NCBI RefSeq assembly: GCF_003105115.1
Contig: NZ_QETH01000033.1
Coordinates: forward strand, 1 to 46,527
DNA: 46,527 bases
Direction: 5' to 3'
Origin: Flavobacterium sp. HTF
GTDB taxonomy: Bacteria > Bacteroidota > Bacteroidia > Flavobacteriales > Flavobacteriaceae
Shown: one piece after another, positions 16,837 to 27,675 of the stretch
Numbering within the stretch: the first letter of the stretch is position 1
How the letters are laid out: each line of letters opens with the position of its first letter
Made by a program: the position numbers and the translations under genes
The notes under the pieces: model-generated
Database searches by the model: none
What the model was told of the DNA's origin: nothing
What the model saw: the letters and a program-made list of their open reading frames with translations, nothing else

Positions 16837-18513
16837 ATGTGTGGAATCGTATGTGCCTTCGATCTAAAGCAAAAAGCTGAAACGTTAAGACCTCAAGTAT
16901 TAGAAATGTCTAAAATCATTCGCCATCGCGGACCGGACTGGAGCGGTATTTACAGCAATGAAAAAGCGATTTTATCTCACGAGCGTTTAGCAATTGTAGA
17001 TCCTGCTTCCGGAAAACAACCTTTGTTTACAGAAGATAAAAAATTGGTTTTGGCTGCAAACGGTGAAATCTACAACCACAGAGAATTGCGTAAACAATTT
17101 GAAGGAAAATATAAATTTCAGACAGAAAGTGACTGCGAAGTAATCTTGGCATTATACAAAGAAAAAGGACCTCATTTTGTAGATGAGATGAACGGAATCT
17201 TCGGATTTGCAATTTATGATGTTGATAAAGACGAATATTTTATTGCCCGTGACCATATGGGAATCATTCCATTATATATCGGTTGGGATCAACACGGAAC
17301 TTTTTATGTAGCTTCAGAGTTAAAAGCTTTGGAAGGATACTGCACAAAAATCGAATTATTTCCTCCGGGACATTATATGACAAGCAAAGATGGTGAATTT
17401 GTACAATGGTACAAAAGAGATTGGACAGAATATGATGCAGTAAAAGACAACGAAACCAGTATTCCTGAAATCAAAAAAGCATTAGAAGCTGCCGTTCACA
17501 GACAATTAATGAGTGATGTTCCTTACGGAGTTTTACTATCAGGAGGTTTAGATTCATCTATTACTTCTGCTGTAGCCAAAAAATTTGCTCAAAAACGTAT
17601 TGAGTCTGATGATACTACAGATGCCTGGTATCCGCAATTGCACTCTTTTTCAGTTGGATTAGAAGGTTCTCCTGATTTAGCTGCAGCTCAGGTGGTTGCA
17701 AAACATATCGGAACGATTCACCATGAAATTAAATTTACAATTCAGGAAGGCTTAGATGCGGTTCGTGATGTAATTTATAACTTAGAAACTTATGATGTAA
17801 CTACTGTTAGAGCATCAACTCCAATGTGGTTGATGGCAAGAGTTATCAAGTCTATGGGGATTAAAATGGTACTGTCAGGTGAAGGTGCTGATGAATTATT
17901 TGGAGGATATTTATATTTCCACAAAGCACCAAACGCAAGAGAGTTTCACGAAGAAAACGTTAGAAAATTAGGTAAACTTCATATGTATGACTGTTTACGT
18001 GCGAACAAAAGTTTAGCAGCATGGGGAATTGAAGGTCGTGTTCCTTTCTTAGATAAAGAATTTATGGATGTTGCGATGCGCATCAACCCACAGGATAAAA
18101 TGATCAACAAAGAACACCCGATGGAAAAATGGGTAGTTCGTAAAGCTTTTGAAGATATGCTTCCTGAAAGTGTGGCATGGAGACAAAAAGAACAATTTTC
18201 TGATGGAGTAGGATATAGCTGGATTGATACTTTGAAAGAAGTAGTAGCAAAAGAAGTTTCAGATGAACAATTGGCAAACGCGAAATACAAATTTCCGTTA
18301 CAGACTCCGACTTCAAAAGAAGAATATTACTATCGTTCTATTTTTGCTGAACATTTTCCAAGTGATGCAGCTGCATTATGTGTGCCTCAGGAAGCAAGTG
18401 TGGCTTGTAGTACAAAAATTGCTTTGGAGTGGGATGAAGCTTTCAAAAACATGAACGATCCTTCAGGAAGAGCCGTTGCAAGTGTTCATGATGATGCCTA
18501 TGTTAAAGCATAA
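16837..18513 (+). CDS. asnB: Asparagine synthase B (glutamine-hydrolysing)
   Basis: It converts aspartate, glutamine and ATP to asparagine. I start it at ATG 16837 rather than the in-frame 16762, so that the protein begins Met-Cys: Cys2 is the N-terminal nucleophile exposed after Met removal. The protein is then 558 residues. Glutaminase residues are intact: R50 (HERLAIVD), N75/E77 (ANGEIYN) and D99 (ESDCEV). The synthetase domain has the PP-loop SGGLDSS (235-241), LSGEGADELFGGY and WRQKEQFSDGVGYSW. It has its own promoter and a strong terminator at 18547, so it is monocistronic. A divergent paralogue follows directly. Confidence 0.95.
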   Translation: MCGIVCAFDLKQKAETLRPQVLEMSKIIRHRGPDWSGIYSNEKAILSHERLAIVDPASGKQPLFTEDKKLVLAANGEIYNHRELRKQFEGKYKFQTESDCEVILALYKEKGPHFVDEMNGIFGFAIYDVDKDEYFIARDHMGIIPLYIGWDQHGTFYVASELKALEGYCTKIELFPPGHYMTSKDGEFVQWYKRDWTEYDAVKDNETSIPEIKKALEAAVHRQLMSDVPYGVLLSGGLDSSITSAVAKKFAQKRIESDDTTDAWYPQLHSFSVGLEGSPDLAAAQVVAKHIGTIHHEIKFTIQEGLDAVRDVIYNLETYDVTTVRASTPMWLMARVIKSMGIKMVLSGEGADELFGGYLYFHKAPNAREFHEENVRKLGKLHMYDCLRANKSLAAWGIEGRVPFLDKEFMDVAMRINPQDKMINKEHPMEKWVVRKAFEDMLPESVAWRQKEQFSDGVGYSWIDTLKEVVAKEVSDEQLANAKYKFPLQTPTSKEEYYYRSIFAEHFPSDAAALCVPQEASVACSTKIALEWDEAFKNMNDPSGRAVASVHDDAYVKA

Positions 18514-18546
18514 AACTCATATTAAAATTTAGTATTTTAAGGAAAG

Positions 18547-18571
18547 CGTTCTCATTTAGAGAACGTTTTTC
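18547..18571 (+). terminator. Intrinsic terminator after asnB
   Basis: CGTTCTC (18547-18553) and GAGAACG (18559-18565) form a perfect 7-bp stem with a 5-nt loop, followed by a T-run. Confidence 0.75.
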
Positions 18572-18644
18572 TTGGTTTAAATACCAAATTGTATTATTTC
18601 AGCTACTTAAAAATAATTATTAGTAATTATTTAACTTTCTTTTC

Positions 18645-18652
18645 TATATTTG
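18645..18652 (+). promoter_or_regulatory. Candidate -7 box of the second asparagine synthetase gene
   Basis: TATATTTG matches TAnnTTTG exactly. No clear TTTG is seen at -33. The leader would be about 88 nt. Confidence 0.45.
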
Positions 18653-18745
18653 ACATTCCCCAAAAATGCCTCTCCTGATCCGAAAGTAATGAAATAAAAT
18701 TATGGTTACTTTGAAAATATTTAGAAATAATAAAACTAGAATGGT

Positions 18746-20362
18746 ATGTCTGGAATATTAGCCGTTATTGGCAAAGGAAAAGACCCGCAGCTCGTGAGAG
18801 AGCTTTCTGCAAGAATGTCGCACCGCGGTCCCGATGAAAGAGGTTATCATATAATGGAAAATGGCAGTATTATTTGTCATGAAAGCTTGTCGATTATAGA
18901 TTTAGATTCAGGTAAGCAGCCTATTCAGGGTGCACAAAAAGCATGGATGGTTCATGATGGGGAAATCTATAATTATCAGGAATTAAAAAACGGAATCTTA
19001 AAAGATTATACTTTCAGAACAAAATCAGATTCAGAAGTTATTGTACATCTGTATGAGGAATTTGGATATGATTTTTGTAATAAATTAGACGGAGACTGGG
19101 CTTTTGTAATCATTGATGGAGATGATTATATGGCAAGCAGGGATCCTCTTGGTGTAAAACCTTTGTATTATGGTCTGGATGAAAGAGGAAGGATATATTT
19201 TTCTTCTGAAATGAAGTCCATTGCCGATCAGTGCAAAACATTTTCAACTTTTCCTCCGGGACATTATTATACCCCAAAAAAAGGTTTTGTGAAATATTAT
19301 CAGCCTGAATATGAAGATTACGAAAATGCCAATAATGATCTTAAATTAGCCGAAATTAGAGAAGCGCTAACTGAGGCAGTACACAAACGTTTAATGGGAG
19401 ATTTACCTGTTGGAGTTTTGCTTTCGGGAGGTTTGGATTCTTCCTTGATATCTTCAATTGCGGCAAGAGTATTAAAGGATTCAGGAAAAAAATTACAATC
19501 ATTTTCAATTGGTTTAAATGCGGATACCCCTGATAATAAAGTGGCGAGAAAAGCCGCTGAATTTTTAGGAACAGAACATCATGAAATTCATTTTTCGGTA
19601 AAAGAAGGAATTGAACTTCTGGATGAGATAATCCAGAACATTGAAACGTATGATATTATTTCGGTAAGAGCAAGTGTTCCGATGTTTATATTGTCTAAAG
19701 CTATTTCTGATCAGGGTATAAAAGCGATACTCTCGGGAGAAGGTGCAGATGAAATATTCGGAGGGCATTTGTATTTTAGAAACGCTCCTTCAACAGAAGA
19801 ATTTCAAAAAGAAACAATCGAAAGAGTTCAGAAGTTATTTACAGCCGATTTATTGCGTGCCGATAAATCTACAATGGCAAATGGTATAGAAACAAGAATT
19901 CCGTTTTTAGATATAAATTTCCTTGACACCACAATGTTGATCAGACCAGAGGAGAAACAGCCTAAAACGTACGACGGAATTGAAAAATATATTTTAAGAA
20001 AAGCATTTGATACTCCGGAAGATCCTTATTTGCCATCGGAAGTTTTATGGCGCCAGAAAGAGCAATTTTCTGATGGAGTAGGCTATAGCTGGATTGATGA
20101 ATTAATAGAATATTGTGCTACTCAGGTTTCTGATAAACAATTAGAAGGAGCTAGTGCCGAATTTCCGTATAATTCGCCAACAACAAAAGAAGCTTACCTG
20201 TACCGTTCGATTTTCTATAAATACTATCCACAGGTTAGTGCGGCGCAAACTGTCCGAAAATGGATCCCAAAATGGCAGGAAAACCAGGATCCGAGCGGAA
20301 GAGCAAATGCAGCCCACTTAAAAGGAAATTTCGAAAGCGTAAAATCCGGAATTGCAGTTTAA
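18746..20362 (+). CDS. Asparagine-synthetase paralogue with inactive-looking glutaminase site (Cys2 to Ser)
   Basis: The 538-residue protein aligns along its full length with the upstream AsnB. Its glutaminase site is changed at three positions: Ser2 (codon TCT) replaces the nucleophilic Cys; S47 in HESLSIID replaces the glutamine-binding Arg; D71 in HDGEIYN replaces the oxyanion-hole Asn. E73 and D95 remain. The synthetase half is intact: SGGLDSS (227-233), LSGEGADEIFGGH and WRQKEQFSDGVGYSW. By comparison with E. coli AsnB Cys mutants it should use free ammonia, or depend on another glutaminase. A non-asparagine amidation role is also possible. The gene has its own -7 box and a strong terminator; it is not a pseudogene. 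Confidence 0.85.
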   Translation: MSGILAVIGKGKDPQLVRELSARMSHRGPDERGYHIMENGSIICHESLSIIDLDSGKQPIQGAQKAWMVHDGEIYNYQELKNGILKDYTFRTKSDSEVIVHLYEEFGYDFCNKLDGDWAFVIIDGDDYMASRDPLGVKPLYYGLDERGRIYFSSEMKSIADQCKTFSTFPPGHYYTPKKGFVKYYQPEYEDYENANNDLKLAEIREALTEAVHKRLMGDLPVGVLLSGGLDSSLISSIAARVLKDSGKKLQSFSIGLNADTPDNKVARKAAEFLGTEHHEIHFSVKEGIELLDEIIQNIETYDIISVRASVPMFILSKAISDQGIKAILSGEGADEIFGGHLYFRNAPSTEEFQKETIERVQKLFTADLLRADKSTMANGIETRIPFLDINFLDTTMLIRPEEKQPKTYDGIEKYILRKAFDTPEDPYLPSEVLWRQKEQFSDGVGYSWIDELIEYCATQVSDKQLEGASAEFPYNSPTTKEAYLYRSIFYKYYPQVSAAQTVRKWIPKWQENQDPSGRANAAHLKGNFESVKSGIAV

Positions 20363-20406
20363 AAAATAAATTCCAAAATCCAAAATCCAAATTGGATTTA
20401 AAATGT

Positions 20407-20446
20407 AAAAAAGCCGAATGTATTTAAATGTATTTTCGGCTTTTTT
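20407..20446 (+). terminator. Intrinsic terminator after the second asparagine synthetase gene
   Basis: AAAAAAGCCGAA (20407-20418) pairs perfectly with TTCGGCTTTTTT (20435-20446) to form a 12-bp stem ending in a T-run. It is symmetric enough to work in both directions. Confidence 0.8.
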
Positions 20447-20673
20447 ATGCATATTAATTTAGGTTTTCGGATTTGAAAAATGAGATTTGGAATTTTGAAA
20501 AAGAATGTTTTTAAGTTATTTTCAGCCTTGGAATTTGGTCCCGATGCTTGGGGATAGAAAAATTGGAATTTAAAAATTCATTTTTAGTTTTATTTTTTGG
20601 TTTTTCAGACAATTGTGTTAATAACTTAAGTGCTTTAAGTCAGATTTTAATGGGTATATAGTCGGCGTTTTTA

Positions 20674-20681
20674 TATATTTG
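20674..20681 (+). promoter_or_regulatory. Candidate gyrB -7 box
   Basis: TATATTTG matches the Bacteroidota consensus and gives a leader of about 32 nt. The -33 element is weak. Confidence 0.5.
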
Positions 20682-20689
20682 CGTGTTAG

Positions 20690-22660
<1,971 letters not shown>

Positions 22661-22681
22661 ATTATAAAAATTAATAATTCT

Positions 22682-22728
22682 AATTCGTTTAATTGTTTAA
22701 ATTTACTAAAACAATTAAACGAATTTTT
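22682..22728 (+). terminator. Intrinsic terminator after gyrB
   Basis: A perfect 17-bp stem, 22682-22698 with 22709-22725 (AATTCGTTTAATTGTTT and its complement), is followed by a T-run. Confidence 0.8.
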
Positions 22729-22771
22729 TGTTTAAAATATAATTTAATTAATAACCGATAAAGTATAAAAT

Positions 22772-23707
22772 ATGAAAGTTACCATTGTAGGAGCAGGAAA
22801 TGTTGGAGCTACATGTGCAGATGTTATTTCTTATAGAGGGATTGCGAGCGAAGTAGTATTGTTGGATATTAAAGAAGGTTTTGCCGAAGGGAAAGCACTG
22901 GATATTACTCAATGTGCTACGAATACAGGTTTTAATACCAAAGTATCCGGAGTAACCAATGATTATTCTAAAACTGCAGGAAGCGATGTAGTAGTTATTA
23001 CATCAGGAATTCCAAGAAAGCCGGGAATGACACGCGAAGAATTAATAGGTATTAATGCAGGGATTGTTAAGACAGTTGCTGAAAATGTATTGAAATACTC
23101 ACCAGATACCATTATTGTTGTTGTTTCAAATCCAATGGATACCATGACGTATCTGGCACTAAAATCTACAGGATTGCCTAAAAACAGAATTATTGGCATG
23201 GGAGGAGCTTTAGATAGTTCACGTTTCAGGACTTATTTATCTTTGGCCCTGGATAAACCCGCAAATGATATTTCTGCAATGGTTATTGGCGGACATGGTG
23301 ATACTACAATGATTCCGTTAACCCGTCTGGCTTCTTATAACGGTATTCCGGTAACAGAATTTCTTTCAGAAGAAGTGCTGCAAAAAGTGGCTGCTGATAC
23401 AATGGTAGGCGGAGCGACCCTTACAGGTCTTTTAGGAACTTCTGCGTGGTATGCGCCAGGAGCTTCTGTTGCGTATCTTGTGGACAGTATTTTAAATGAT
23501 CAGAAGAAAATGATCGCATGTTCTGTTTTCGTAGAAGGAGAATATGGTCAAAATGATATTTGCATAGGAGTACCTTGTATAATTGGTAAAAACGGAGTAG
23601 AAGAAATTCTGGACATTCAGTTAAATGATCAGGAAAAGGCTTTATTTGCTAAAAGTGCAGATGCTGTTAGAGGTATGAATGATGCTCTAAAATCAATTTT
23701 AGTATAA
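22772..23707 (+). CDS. mdh: Malate dehydrogenase
   Basis: The 311-residue NAD-dependent enzyme of the LDH-like MDH group interconverts malate and oxaloacetate in the TCA cycle. The NAD-binding loop is GAGNVGA (7-13) and D32 ends strand 2, specifying NAD. R82 and R88 in IPRKPGMTR lie on the substrate loop; an Arg at 82 rather than Gln indicates malate rather than lactate. N120, D148, R151 and catalytic H175 (IGGHGDTTM) are all present. It lies between two terminators, so it is a single-gene unit. Confidence 0.95.
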   Translation: MKVTIVGAGNVGATCADVISYRGIASEVVLLDIKEGFAEGKALDITQCATNTGFNTKVSGVTNDYSKTAGSDVVVITSGIPRKPGMTREELIGINAGIVKTVAENVLKYSPDTIIVVVSNPMDTMTYLALKSTGLPKNRIIGMGGALDSSRFRTYLSLALDKPANDISAMVIGGHGDTTMIPLTRLASYNGIPVTEFLSEEVLQKVAADTMVGGATLTGLLGTSAWYAPGASVAYLVDSILNDQKKMIACSVFVEGEYGQNDICIGVPCIIGKNGVEEILDIQLNDQEKALFAKSADAVRGMNDALKSILV

Positions 23708-23730
23708 TGAAATTGGTAAAAAAAAGATAA

Positions 23731-23756
23731 GGCTGCACTTTTGCAGTCTTTTTTTT
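23731..23756 (+). terminator. Intrinsic terminator after mdh
   Basis: GGCTGCA (23731-23737) pairs with TGCAGTC (23742-23748) through a 4-nt loop, with one G-T pair, and is followed by a run of eight T. Confidence 0.7.
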
Positions 23757-23777
23757 GAGATTTAATTAATAAATAAA

Positions 23778-23808
23778 TTGGTTAATCTTTTCGTAAATTA
23801 TATATTTG
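23778..23808 (+). promoter_or_regulatory. Candidate secDF promoter
   Basis: TATATTTG at 23801-23808 matches -7 exactly, and TTGG at 23778-23781 is a weak -33 at 19-nt spacing. The implied leader is long, about 120 nt. Confidence 0.5.
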
Positions 23809-23934
23809 CTCGGTTTAAAAAAAATGTTGTAATTCGTGATCTAGTTTTTTTGTTTTAAAAAAATCTGTCAGGGCTTATTTTATGGCACTTTAAAGCAAAA
23901 ACAAACAATAAAACATAATTAATTTTTAGTAATA

Positions 23935-26922
23935 ATGCAGAATAAAGGACTTATTAAATTTTTCGCAATTCTATTTGCATTGGTAAGTATTTACCAACTT
24001 TCGTTCACTTACCTGGCAAGCAATGTCAAAAGTGAGGCTAAAGCTTTCGCAGGAGATAATCCTGACAAAGAGCTAAAATATTTGGATTCTATTGGTAAAG
24101 AAAAAGTACTGGATCTTGGTTTTACGGATTTTACTTACAATGAAGTAAAAAACAAACAAATCAATAAAGGTCTTGACTTAGAAGGAGGAATCAACGTTAT
24201 TCTTCAAATTTCTATCAAAGACGTTTTAAAAGGATTGGCAAACAATTCTAAAAACCCTGTATTTAATAAGTCTTTAGCTGATGCGACTGCAAATTTAGAA
24301 GGGAATAAATCTTATTTAGATAAGTTTTTTGAAGCTTTTGATGCCAATTCAAACGGAACAACAACATTAGCATCTCCTGAGATTTTCGCTAACAGAAACT
24401 TACAGGGTGAAGGCGGAATTGCTTTTGAAATGACTAATGCGCAAGCGCAAAAAGTTATTAGAAAGAAAGTTGATGAGTCTATCGAAAGTGCTTACAAAGT
24501 ATTGAGAGAGCGTATTGACAAATTCGGTGTAACTCAGCCAAATATCCAAAAATTAGGTTCTACAGGAAGAATCTTAGTAGAGCTTCCAGGTGCAAAAGAT
24601 GTTGACAGAATCAAGAAATTATTAGGTGGAAAAGCACAATTAGAGTTCTGGGAAACTTATAAAATTGAAGAAATCGGAAACTTTTTAGTAACGGCTAACG
24701 AAGCTTTAAAGAAAACTGAAATCAAAAGAACAGAAACTAAAACAGTTGCTAAAGATTCATTGAATGCTTTATTAACTGATGCAAAAGATTCTACTGAAGC
24801 TAAAAAAGGAAATAATCCATTGTTTGACAAAATTGTTATGCAGGGTGGCGGACCGATTTTAGGTTATTTTGCTCCAAAAGATACTGCTACTATCAATTCT
24901 TATCTTAAGAGACCGGAAATCAGAATTTTATTGGGTGCTGATCAGCACTACGCAAAATTTGTATGGAGTAAACCAACTACTATTCCGGGAGCTACTACAA
25001 AAGATCCAAAAGCAAAAGATATTGAAGTAGTTGAATTATATGCTTTAAAAGGAAACAGAGACAACATTCCGGCAATGAACGGTGGTCTTGTAACTGATGC
25101 AAAAGATACTTTTGACCAAATGGGTAAACCAGCTGTTTCTATGCAAATGAACAGTCAGGGAGCTAAAGTTTGGGAAGAATTAACAGGAAGAGCTTATTCT
25201 CAAAAAAGCTACATTGCTATTGTTTTAGATGATATCGTTTATTCTGCACCAGGTGTTACAAGCGGACCAATCGCTGGAGGAAGATCTGAAATTACAGGTT
25301 CTTTTGATGTAGCTGAAACTAAAGATTTAGCAAACGTATTAAACGCAGGTAAATTACCGGCTTCTGCAGATATTATCCAGTCAACTGTTGTAGGACCATC
25401 TTTAGGTCAGGCTGCAATTGACGCAGGAACAATCTCTTCTGTATTAGGATTTTTATTAGTTTGTTTATGGATGGTATTTTATTATGGTAAAGCAGGTTGG
25501 TATGCTAATCTTGCCTTATTATTAAACTTACTTTTCTTATTCGGAATTATGGCAAGTTTTGGTTTTGTACTTACATTACCAGGTATTGCAGGTATCGTAT
25601 TAACATTAGGTACAGCGGTAGATGCCAACATTATTATATTTGAAAGAGCTAAAGAGGAATTACGTGAAGGTAAATCATTAGCTGAAGCGGTTGCTGCATC
25701 TTACGGATGGCATGGTGCAATGCGTTCAATTATTGATGCAAACGTTACTCACGTTTTAACTGGAGCAATCTTGTTTATTTTTGGAACAGGACCAATTAAA
25801 GGATTCGCATTAACATTACTTATTGGTATTATAACGTCTATGTTTACTTCTATCTTTATAGCTAGAATCTTTATTGACAGAAACATTGCCGGAAAAGGAG
25901 ATTTAACTTTCTCTACAAATATTACTAAAAACTGGTTTACTAATTTCCACTTTGATTTTATCAAAATCAAAAAATTCACTTATATCTTCTCTTCAATTGT
26001 TGTAGTTGTGAGTTTAACTTCTATTTTCTTTATTAACGGATTAGATGAAGGTGTTGATTTTGTTGGAGGAAGAACTTTCCAGGTTAAATTTGAAAAACCG
26101 GTTGATGCAACTGTAATTTCAGATGAATTATCTGCTGCTTTCGGGACTCCGGTAGAAGCTAAAATTCTAGGTGATGATGACCAGTTAAAAATTACAACTA
26201 AATACAAAATCCAGGAAGATGGAGTAGCGGTTGATGAAGAGGTGAATCAAAAATTATACAAAGCATTAGCTAAGTATTATCCAAACACTTCTTATGATAA
26301 GTTTACTAATACTTACGATGGTAAAACTGTTGGAGTATTACAAGCTTCTAAAGTAGGAGCGTCTATTTCTGAGGATATCAAAACAAACTCATACTGGGCA
26401 GTTTTAGGTGCTATGGCAGCTATCTTCTTATACTTAATGGTATCTTTCCGTAAATGGCAATATTCATTAGGTGCGATTGCAGCTGTTGCACATGACGTTA
26501 TCTTCGTATTAGGAATTTACTCTTTATGTTATAAATTCATGCCTTTCCACATGGAAATGGATCAGCACTTTATTGCTGCAATCCTTACCGTTATTGGATA
26601 TTCAATGAATGATACTGTAATTGTATTTGACAGAATCAGAGAGTTTATCATCGGAAACCGTAAAGGATCTTTTGAAGATATCGTAAATGCTTCTATTAAT
26701 ACTACATTATCAAGAACATTAAATACATCATTAATGATGATCATTGTATTATTAACAATGTTTATTTTTGGTGGGGAATCTATCAGAGGATTTATCTTCG
26801 CTATGTTGGTAGGTATTGTTGTAGGTACTTATTCTTCATTATTTATTGCTACACCAGTATTGGTTGATACAATTTCTAGTGATGATAAACATACAATTGA
26901 AGACAAACATAATAAGGCATAA
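23935..26922 (+). CDS. secDF: Fused protein-export subunit SecDF
   Basis: SecD and SecF are joined in one 995-residue chain, as usual in Bacteroidota. The N-terminal helix (about 7-28) is followed by the periplasmic P1 region with LDLEGGINVILQIS. The SecD membrane block (about 495-650) contains TLGTAVDANIIIFERAKEEL and LLIGIITSMFTSIFIARIFID. The SecF half begins near 670 and has the matching VIGYSMNDTVIVFDRIREF motif. SecDF uses the proton gradient to pull proteins through SecYEG, which also feeds the T9SS. The gene is monocistronic. Confidence 0.95.
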   Translation: MQNKGLIKFFAILFALVSIYQLSFTYLASNVKSEAKAFAGDNPDKELKYLDSIGKEKVLDLGFTDFTYNEVKNKQINKGLDLEGGINVILQISIKDVLKGLANNSKNPVFNKSLADATANLEGNKSYLDKFFEAFDANSNGTTTLASPEIFANRNLQGEGGIAFEMTNAQAQKVIRKKVDESIESAYKVLRERIDKFGVTQPNIQKLGSTGRILVELPGAKDVDRIKKLLGGKAQLEFWETYKIEEIGNFLVTANEALKKTEIKRTETKTVAKDSLNALLTDAKDSTEAKKGNNPLFDKIVMQGGGPILGYFAPKDTATINSYLKRPEIRILLGADQHYAKFVWSKPTTIPGATTKDPKAKDIEVVELYALKGNRDNIPAMNGGLVTDAKDTFDQMGKPAVSMQMNSQGAKVWEELTGRAYSQKSYIAIVLDDIVYSAPGVTSGPIAGGRSEITGSFDVAETKDLANVLNAGKLPASADIIQSTVVGPSLGQAAIDAGTISSVLGFLLVCLWMVFYYGKAGWYANLALLLNLLFLFGIMASFGFVLTLPGIAGIVLTLGTAVDANIIIFERAKEELREGKSLAEAVAASYGWHGAMRSIIDANVTHVLTGAILFIFGTGPIKGFALTLLIGIITSMFTSIFIARIFIDRNIAGKGDLTFSTNITKNWFTNFHFDFIKIKKFTYIFSSIVVVVSLTSIFFINGLDEGVDFVGGRTFQVKFEKPVDATVISDELSAAFGTPVEAKILGDDDQLKITTKYKIQEDGVAVDEEVNQKLYKALAKYYPNTSYDKFTNTYDGKTVGVLQASKVGASISEDIKTNSYWAVLGAMAAIFLYLMVSFRKWQYSLGAIAAVAHDVIFVLGIYSLCYKFMPFHMEMDQHFIAAILTVIGYSMNDTVIVFDRIREFIIGNRKGSFEDIVNASINTTLSRTLNTSLMMIIVLLTMFIFGGESIRGFIFAMLVGIVVGTYSSLFIATPVLVDTISSDDKHTIEDKHNKA

Positions 26923-26946
26923 TTTAAACCTTATAGTTTATATATC

Positions 26947-26978
26947 AAAAAGATCCAGTGAAAGCTGGATCTTTTTTT
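26947..26978 (+). terminator. Intrinsic terminator after secDF
   Basis: AAAAAGATCCAG (26947-26958) pairs with CTGGATCTTTTT (26965-26976) around a 6-nt loop, followed by T residues. Confidence 0.8.
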
Positions 26979-27008
26979 ATGCTTATATTTAACTTATAAA
27001 AAGTGTGT

Positions 27009-27620
27009 ATGAGGAGATTTTTGCTGTTAACTTTATTCTCTTTTCTGTTTCTTACTAAGATGTATGGACAACATGCAGATAAGTTCGCAATTGGGTTTAA
27101 TTATGGGTTTGGAAATGAATTTAAAAACAAGGATTATATTTTTGATAATCATTTTTATAAACTTCAGGTCTATTATAACTTAAAAGAAAATAAAAATATT
27201 CAGTATCAAATCCTTTTACAGCCTGAAATTAATTTTGCCAGACACAAATTGTTGAATTTGTATTTTGTGAAACCGGAAACTGCTGATTTTGAAGAAAAGA
27301 GAATAACGTATACACAATTAAAAAAGATTCATGAATACGTATTGAATGTTGGTTTTTTGGTAAGGAAGCCTATAAATGAGAAATTCTCAGTTTATGCTTT
27401 GGGAAGTATCGGCCCGATGATTACAGAGACGGAAACGGAACGAATGTCTGAGGGGTTTGCTTTTGCAGATGTTTTAGCAATTGGTCTTTGTGTAAAAGTT
27501 CAAAGATTTCAGTTTGATGTACGTCCAGGCGTGAGACACGTGTCAAATGCAGGATTAGGGGACTCTAATTCAGGATATAATACTAAGAATATTGAGTTTG
27601 GAATTTCTTATTGTCTATAA
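27009..27620 (+). CDS. PagL-like outer-membrane protein (acyloxyacyl hydrolase / lipid A 3-O-deacylase family)
   Basis: ATG 27009 is preferred over the in-frame GTG at 27003. The resulting 203-residue protein starts with a signal peptide (MRRFLLLTLFSFLFLTKMYG) and continues with amphipathic beta-strands of a small 8-stranded barrel. Near the C-terminus, RHVSNAGLGDSNSGYN (about 178-193) matches the PagL active-site segment H-x-S-N-A. In Pseudomonas PagL the catalytic Glu lies 14 residues after the His; here that position is Asn, so activity is uncertain. If active it would trim an acyl chain from lipid A. It sits alone between two terminators. Confidence 0.65.
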   Translation: MRRFLLLTLFSFLFLTKMYGQHADKFAIGFNYGFGNEFKNKDYIFDNHFYKLQVYYNLKENKNIQYQILLQPEINFARHKLLNLYFVKPETADFEEKRITYTQLKKIHEYVLNVGFLVRKPINEKFSVYALGSIGPMITETETERMSEGFAFADVLAIGLCVKVQRFQFDVRPGVRHVSNAGLGDSNSGYNTKNIEFGISYCL

Positions 27621-27621
27621 A

Positions 27622-27655
27622 AAAACGCCCGGTATTTCAAATTACCGGGCGTTTT
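27622..27655. terminator. Bidirectional terminator between the PagL-like gene and lgt
   Basis: AAAACGCCCGGTA (27622-27634) and TACCGGGCGTTTT (27643-27655) form a perfect 13-bp GC-rich stem flanked by A- and T-runs, and serve both convergent genes. Confidence 0.85.
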
Positions 27656-27675
27656 AATTTTTTTATATTGCTGTT

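Noticed and set aside
18741..18761. ATG at 18741 just before the asparagine synthetase paralogue, whose frame contains a Cys codon (Met-Val-Cys)
   Set aside because: That frame stops after six codons and does not restore a Met-Cys-Gly start, so it does not rescue the nucleophile.
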